Below are positions 6,483 to 10,131 of a stretch of 10,131 nt of DNA, piece by piece. How positions within the stretch are numbered: position 1 is the first letter of the stretch; each line of letters begins with the position of its first letter. Under the pieces are notes generated by a model that had not been told where the DNA came from, searched no databases, and saw nothing but the letters and a program-made list of their open reading frames with translations. The translations under genes were made by a program, and so were the position numbers. The stretch is taken from positions 1-10,131 of the forward strand of contig DRJJ01000263.1 of NCBI GenBank assembly GCA_011052255.1. The letters run 5' to 3'. The DNA comes from Gammaproteobacteria bacterium. GTDB taxonomy: Bacteria > Pseudomonadota > Gammaproteobacteria > DRJJ01.

Positions 6483-8438
6483 GTGCGACTCAGAACCCAC
6501 ATCCTGTTATGGCTAACACTGGCCACCCTGCTACCTATGTTGCTGCTGGTACTGGGCGTGACGACATACAGCGAACGCCAGTACCGTGTTAACGCCGACA
6601 AGGAAATCAAGGCAGACCTGTCCCGTCTGGCATCTGAAATAGACCGCCGCCTTTATTACGAGCGCCAGATGATAAAATCGCTGGCCAGCGCACCTGATAT
6701 TATCAAGTATCTACCTGTACTGTTGCGCGCCGCAGACGGCGACCTGCACCCTGATTATTTCGTCATGAGCGCCCAGCTGACCCGTTTTCTCAAGACCTTC
6801 CAGGGTGTTGCGCCAGGCTTTTCTACCTTACGTCTGCTGGATCTGCATGCCAACACACTGATCAAGGTACATCTGGGGCGTGCCGTATTCGGTGAATTTG
6901 ATGGTATTGAAAGCATGCCCTATGCCGAGGATGAACTGGAAGATGATGATTTCCTTGACCGGCTACATGATGTATCAGCCAACCAGATGGATTTTATCTC
7001 ACTGCCGCCCGAACTGTGGGGCTGGGAGGGCCTGCGCGGTCCGTCCATGTTAAGCACTGTTTACCCGCTTAGCCAGGACAACCAGATACAGGGTTACTTC
7101 ATGGTGGATGCCAACGGCGAACAAATTGATAAAATCCTGGAGGTGGCACCACGACCCTACCAGGCAACCTTGTTGATCGCAGAGCTTAACCCTGACCAGC
7201 CACAACGTGATGGCATGATTCTTTATGATGATGCCAATAAAATATTGTTTGCCGATACCAATATCAAAACTGACAATCTGCGCAAATATCAAGCTGGCCA
7301 GCTATGGCGTGCACTGCAAACAAAAACAGATGACCAGATAGTTGAAAGCAATGGGCGTTATGTCATTTACTACATTGATTACGCGCCATACAGCAATCAA
7401 CTGGTCAGCTGGGTCATTGCAGCCCGTGTTGATTTGAATATTATGCTGTCGCCGTTCAAGCGTATCCGTATCGGCATCCTGCTAATCGCTGCCCTTACCC
7501 TGTTAATCAGCCTGTTTGTAGCCGGACTGGGTGCACGCCAGATCTCTGCCCCTCTGGCACGACTTAACGAGGGCATGAAACGCTATGCCGCCGGTGACAC
7601 GCGCGTTCGTGTGAAGCCGCGTGGTAGCTTTGAGATACGCCAGCTGCAAACAGAATTCAACCAGATGGCCAACACCCTTGAACGGGCGCGCGCCGAACGC
7701 GATCAGGCACAAAACCTGATGTTACAGAATGACAAACTCACCAGTATTGGCCAGATGGCCGCCGGCATCGGTCATGAACTGAATAATCCGCTTAACAATA
7801 TCCTGTCGCTGACCAAACTATTAAAGCGCAACCTGCCCGAACAGGCTGAACAACAACAGGATCTTGATGCCCTCGGTGAGGAGGCGCGACGTGCCTCGGC
7901 CATTATCAGCAGCGTGCTGAACTTCGCACGCCAGATACCACCTGAGTTCAGTGACTTTAATGTGTGTGAATGGATTAATGAGAGTATTTCACTGGCCGGT
8001 CAGGCCGCACATGACCGTTGTATTTCTCTCTATACGGACTGCAGCGGTGAACATATTCTGCACGGCGACAGGCGTCAGTTACAGCAAGTATTGATCAATC
8101 TCATGCTCAACTCGATTCATGCCAGCACGGAGGCCACCGAGATAGAGGTCCGGTTTACACGTACTGAAAAACATAACCTGATACACGTACTGGATAGTGG
8201 TGAAGGTATTCCTGAATCTGACCTGTCACGTGTATTTGAACCGTTTTACACCACCAAGCCGGTCGGTGAGGGCAGCGGACTCGGGTTATCCGTCAGTATG
8301 GGTATCATGCAACGCCATGATGGCAGTCTCATTTTACGTAATCGCAAATCCCATGGCATGGAAGCAATCATGATTTTGCCATTACAGCCTCCGCCCTCAG
8401 AGCAGCCTGACACTGACACCACAGGGCGCAGATTATGA
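6483..8438 (+). CDS. Membrane sensor histidine kinase (TspS/NtrB-type partner of the NtrC-like regulator)
   Basis: A 651-residue transmembrane kinase. TM1 spans about residues 7-27. A large periplasmic sensor region (about 30-325) has the size and shape of a double-Cache domain, with an acidic patch at 148-159. TM2 is about 328-350. A HAMP linker follows (about 351-405), then a short coiled stretch. The HisKA dimerisation domain has the phospho-acceptor His431 in G-H-E-L-N-N-P-L. The ATPase domain has an N box (L-I-N-L-M-L-N-S-I, 537-545), D-S-G-E-G-I-P-E (571-578) and G-S-G-L-G-L-S-V (597-604); F-E-P-F-Y-T-T-K (585-592) is the F box. All catalytic parts look intact. The GTG start at 6483 is chosen because an in-frame TAG sits two codons upstream and AGGG lies 7 bp before it. 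The stop overlaps the regulator's ATG (ATGA). The ligand is unknown; the soxY neighbour suggests a reduced sulfur compound (inference). Confidence 0.93.
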   Translation: MRLRTHILLWLTLATLLPMLLLVLGVTTYSERQYRVNADKEIKADLSRLASEIDRRLYYERQMIKSLASAPDIIKYLPVLLRAADGDLHPDYFVMSAQLTRFLKTFQGVAPGFSTLRLLDLHANTLIKVHLGRAVFGEFDGIESMPYAEDELEDDDFLDRLHDVSANQMDFISLPPELWGWEGLRGPSMLSTVYPLSQDNQIQGYFMVDANGEQIDKILEVAPRPYQATLLIAELNPDQPQRDGMILYDDANKILFADTNIKTDNLRKYQAGQLWRALQTKTDDQIVESNGRYVIYYIDYAPYSNQLVSWVIAARVDLNIMLSPFKRIRIGILLIAALTLLISLFVAGLGARQISAPLARLNEGMKRYAAGDTRVRVKPRGSFEIRQLQTEFNQMANTLERARAERDQAQNLMLQNDKLTSIGQMAAGIGHELNNPLNNILSLTKLLKRNLPEQAEQQQDLDALGEEARRASAIISSVLNFARQIPPEFSDFNVCEWINESISLAGQAAHDRCISLYTDCSGEHILHGDRRQLQQVLINLMLNSIHASTEATEIEVRFTRTEKHNLIHVLDSGEGIPESDLSRVFEPFYTTKPVGEGSGLGLSVSMGIMQRHDGSLILRNRKSHGMEAIMILPLQPPPSEQPDTDTTGRRL

Positions 8439-9781
8439 CTGATACAGCCCGCCTGCTGTTTGTAGATGATGACCCGCGCGCCGGAGAGTTGTTGCTGCGT
8501 TTCAGTCACGACAGCCCATTCAGCTGCCGTGTTTATCAAGACCCCGAACAGATGCTGGCCGATTTTCGTGAGCAGGGCGCTGATATCATCATCTCGGATC
8601 TGCGCATGCCAGGTATGGATGGTATTAACCTGCTTAAGGCGGTCCGCGAAATCGATAATATTGTCCCGTTTATCATCATCACTGCGTATTCATCTGTAGA
8701 AGATGCCATCCGCGCGCTGCGCCTGGGTGCGACCGATTTTATTAAAAAGCCCTATGACGCCGATGAGCTGCTGTTGCAGGCCGCAAACAGCCTTGATCAT
8801 TCACGTCTGCGCCTCGAAAACAAGCTGCTCAAGCGCCAGCTACACGATGAACAGGCGCGCTATGAAATGCTGGGTCAGTCAGCTGTGATGCAGACCATCT
8901 ATGCGCAGATAGACAAACTGGCCAATATCCGTTGTAACGTGATTATCGAAGGTGAATCGGGTACCGGCAAAGAACTGGTAGCGCGTGCGATACACCAGAG
9001 TGCTCAGAACCGTAACAGCCCGTTCATCGTTATTGACTGTGGCGCACTATCAGACACCTTGCTGGAAAGTGAATTATTTGGACACGAAAAGGGTGCCTTT
9101 ACCGGCGCAATCAGTACTAAACCGGGCCTGCTTGAAACGGCCAGCGGCGGCACCGTTTTTCTCGATGAAATCTGCAATATTTCTGACAATATGCAAACCA
9201 AACTGCTACGTGTCGTTCAGGAACAGCAAATTACGCATGTCGGTGGTGTCAAACCTGTCACCATTGATGTACGTTTTGTTGTAGCCAGCAATCGTGTGCT
9301 CGATCAAATGGTCAAACAGGGTCACTTTCGTGAGGACCTGTATCATCGACTCAATGTAATCAAGATACGGGTTCCTCCGTTACGCGAACGGCGTGAAGAC
9401 ATACCTGCCCTGGTGCAGTCCTTTATATCGGAACTGTCGCTAAAATATAATCGCCGTATTGACAGCTTTAGCCCTGAATCGCTACAGCAGCTCGCACACT
9501 ATAGCTGGCCGGGCAACGTACGCGAATTACGAAATCTGGTTGAACGCGGCATTGCGCTGGCAGAAGGCCCGGTACTGGATCTGGCCGCCCTGCATGAACC
9601 AGGGATCCCGATCCGGGATGAGAGCACGATTGATTCCGATATGCCATCGATTGAAGAACTGGAAAAACGCTATATCCTGAAGGTGCTGGAGCAACATCAG
9701 GGCAACCGCGAACTCAGCGCCGCTACCCTGGGCATTAACAAATCCACCTTATGGCGAAAACTACAGCAGTATAATAAGTAG
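8435..9781 (+). CDS. Sigma-54-dependent NtrC-family response regulator (TspR-like)
   Basis: A 448-residue activator with three domains. The receiver (about 5-120) has the acidic pocket D11-D13, phospho-acceptor Asp55 (I-S-D-L-R-M-P-G-M-D-G), Thr83 and Lys105 before Pro. The AAA+ domain (about 145-375) has Walker A G-E-S-G-T-G-K-E (173-180), the sigma-54-contacting loop G-A-F-T-G-A (220-225), Walker B G-G-T-V-F-L-D-E (238-245), arginine-finger region F-R-E-D-L-Y-H-R-L-N (298-307) and the sensor-2 region W-P-G-N-V-R-E-L (358-365). The C-terminus (about 405-448) is a Fis-type helix-turn-helix (A-A-T-L-G-I-N-K-S-T-L-W-R-K-L). Phosphorylation should drive oligomerisation, ATP hydrolysis and open-complex formation by sigma-54 RNA polymerase. 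It is co-translated with the kinase. The nearest candidate target is the sigma-54-type promoter before soxY. It resembles in role the TspR regulator of sox genes in Acidithiobacillus, an orthology I cannot test here. Confidence 0.95.
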   Translation: MTDTARLLFVDDDPRAGELLLRFSHDSPFSCRVYQDPEQMLADFREQGADIIISDLRMPGMDGINLLKAVREIDNIVPFIIITAYSSVEDAIRALRLGATDFIKKPYDADELLLQAANSLDHSRLRLENKLLKRQLHDEQARYEMLGQSAVMQTIYAQIDKLANIRCNVIIEGESGTGKELVARAIHQSAQNRNSPFIVIDCGALSDTLLESELFGHEKGAFTGAISTKPGLLETASGGTVFLDEICNISDNMQTKLLRVVQEQQITHVGGVKPVTIDVRFVVASNRVLDQMVKQGHFREDLYHRLNVIKIRVPPLRERREDIPALVQSFISELSLKYNRRIDSFSPESLQQLAHYSWPGNVRELRNLVERGIALAEGPVLDLAALHEPGIPIRDESTIDSDMPSIEELEKRYILKVLEQHQGNRELSAATLGINKSTLWRKLQQYNK

Positions 9782-9836
9782 CCTCCACTCCAAACATTAC
9801 CTTATTTATTTTACCGAAAACCAATATGCAATCAAG

Positions 9837-9853
9837 TCGTGCAAATTGCACGA
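9837..9853. promoter_or_regulatory. 17-bp perfect palindrome, candidate upstream activator site
   Basis: TCGTGCAA-A-TTGCACGA is a perfect 8-bp inverted repeat around one base. Its centre (9845) lies about 73 bp upstream of the -24 GG and roughly 97 bp upstream of the predicted transcription start. This is the usual position for an enhancer bound by an NtrC-type dimer. Binding by the adjacent regulator is inferred from its Fis-type HTH and its proximity. An offset outer pair, GCAATC (9828-9833) and GATTGC (9852-9857), suggests a second overlapping or weaker site. Confidence 0.7.
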
Positions 9854-9916
9854 TTGCGGTTCAAAATTAAATGATACGAAAATTATAACTAATTGTATTT
9901 ACTTTATAAATATGAT

Positions 9917-9932
9917 TGGTATGGGTTTTGCT
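9917..9932 (+). promoter_or_regulatory. Sigma-54 (-24/-12) promoter of soxY
   Basis: The sequence TGGTATG-GGTT-TTGCT matches the sigma-54 consensus TGGCACG-N4-TTGCW in element order and exact spacing. The invariant GG is at 9918-9919 and GC at 9930-9931, ten bases apart. The two mismatches (T for C at each of two places in the -24 element) are in tolerated positions. The predicted start is near 9942-9943, giving a leader of about 37 nt. The adjacent regulator has the GAFTGA loop needed to activate such a promoter. Confidence 0.78.
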
Positions 9933-9967
9933 ATGTATATCAGTGCGTTTAATAAATTACTCATTTT

Positions 9968-9972
9968 AGGAG
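9968..9972 (+). promoter_or_regulatory. soxY ribosome binding site
   Basis: AGGAG lies 7 bp before the ATG at 9980, a strong and well-spaced Shine-Dalgarno sequence that fixes the start of soxY. Confidence 0.85.
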
Positions 9973-9979
9973 CTTACAT

Positions 9980-10131
9980 ATGCAAGCATCACGTAGAACC
10001 CTGCTTAAGGGTGGCCTGGCAACAGGTATTGCCGCAGTGGCAGCAGGCGCCGGTCTGCTCACACCGCAGCTCGCCATGGCCACCTGGCCGAAAGCGGCTT
10101 TTGGAGCCAAAAATGTCGATGCCGCCACCAG
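9980..10131 (+). CDS. soxY: Sulfur-carrier protein SoxY, N-terminal part (3' end outside window)
   Basis: Only the first 50 codons are visible. The N-terminus is a twin-arginine signal: S-R-R-T-L-L-K at residues 4-10, then an Ala/Gly-rich hydrophobic core to about residue 27 and a likely cleavage after A-M-A (residues 32-34). The mature protein would begin T-W-P-K-A-A-F-G-A-K-N-V-D-A-A, which fits the start of mature SoxY proteins (W-P-x-A-A-F-x-A-K-x-V-D-x-A). SoxY forms a complex with SoxZ in the periplasm and carries sulfur intermediates on a cysteine in its C-terminal G-G-C-G-G motif during thiosulfate oxidation; that motif lies outside the window and cannot be checked. soxZ and other sox genes are expected next. 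Tat export is usual for SoxY. The strong ribosome binding site and sigma-54 promoter precede it directly. Confidence 0.83.
   Translation, partial: MQASRRTLLKGGLATGIAAVAAGAGLLTPQLAMATWPKAAFGAKNVDAAT

Larger units (their letters stand above)
9782..9979 (+). other. AT-rich control region upstream of soxY
   Basis: These 198 bp lie between the regulator gene and soxY. They are clearly richer in A+T than the coding DNA around them, especially 9862-9917. They hold a palindromic candidate activator site (9837-9853), a -24/-12 promoter (9917-9932) and the soxY ribosome binding site. No hairpin-plus-T-tract terminator for the regulator gene is seen, so some read-through into soxY is possible. No good match to the IHF consensus was found between the activator site and the promoter; intrinsic curvature of the AT-rich stretch might serve instead (inference). 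Confidence 0.7.

Noticed and set aside
9830..9842. IHF site (WATCAA-N4-TTR) in the soxY control region
   Set aside because: AATCAA is present but the TTR part is TGC, and it overlaps the palindrome rather than lying between enhancer and promoter.
9888..9920. Sigma-70 promoter for soxY in the AT-rich stretch (TATGAT-like -10)
   Set aside because: No acceptable -35 element at proper spacing; such matches are expected by chance in AT-rich DNA, and the -24/-12 element is far better.

Overview
The window looks like a chromosomal segment of a sulfur-oxidising gammaproteobacterium. The gene order lptM-lysA-dapF-DUF484-xerC is a conserved gammaproteobacterial housekeeping cluster. The right edge opens a gene whose Tat signal and mature start match SoxY, the sulfur-carrier subunit of the thiosulfate-oxidising Sox system. 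The left edge holds a periplasmic multiheme cytochrome c. No mobile element, CRISPR array, tRNA or rRNA was seen.

Layout. (1) Positions 1-2394, plus strand: the 3' part of a multiheme c-type cytochrome with four CXXCH motifs, then a TPR lipoprotein, then a small exported protein of unknown function. They are joined by 4-bp stop/start overlaps (GTGA and ATGA), so they form one translationally coupled envelope operon. (2) Positions 2401-6314, minus strand: lptM, lysA, dapF, a DUF484 gene and xerC, packed tightly and convergent with the first operon (6-bp gap). lptM (58 aa) is short and easily missed; finding it moves the lysA start inward to 6106. A good extended -10 promoter lies just upstream of lptM. 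(3) Positions 6483-9781, plus strand: a membrane-bound sensor histidine kinase with a large periplasmic sensor domain and an NtrC-type response regulator, overlapping by ATGA. (4) Positions 9782-9979: a 198-bp AT-rich control region with a perfect 17-bp palindrome and, about 73 bp downstream of its centre, a correctly spaced -24/-12 (sigma-54) promoter. (5) From 9980: the start of soxY.

How it fits together. The kinase probably senses a periplasmic or membrane-associated signal and phosphorylates the regulator. The regulator carries an intact GAFTGA loop for sigma-54 contact and could bind the palindrome and fire the -24/-12 promoter to switch on soxY and downstream sox genes. This arrangement resembles the sigma-54-dependent TspS/TspR system described for sox control in Acidithiobacillus caldus (recalled from memory, not checked). 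The lysA-dapF part makes and decarboxylates meso-diaminopimelate for cell wall and lysine, LptM helps assemble the LPS export pore, and XerC resolves chromosome dimers.
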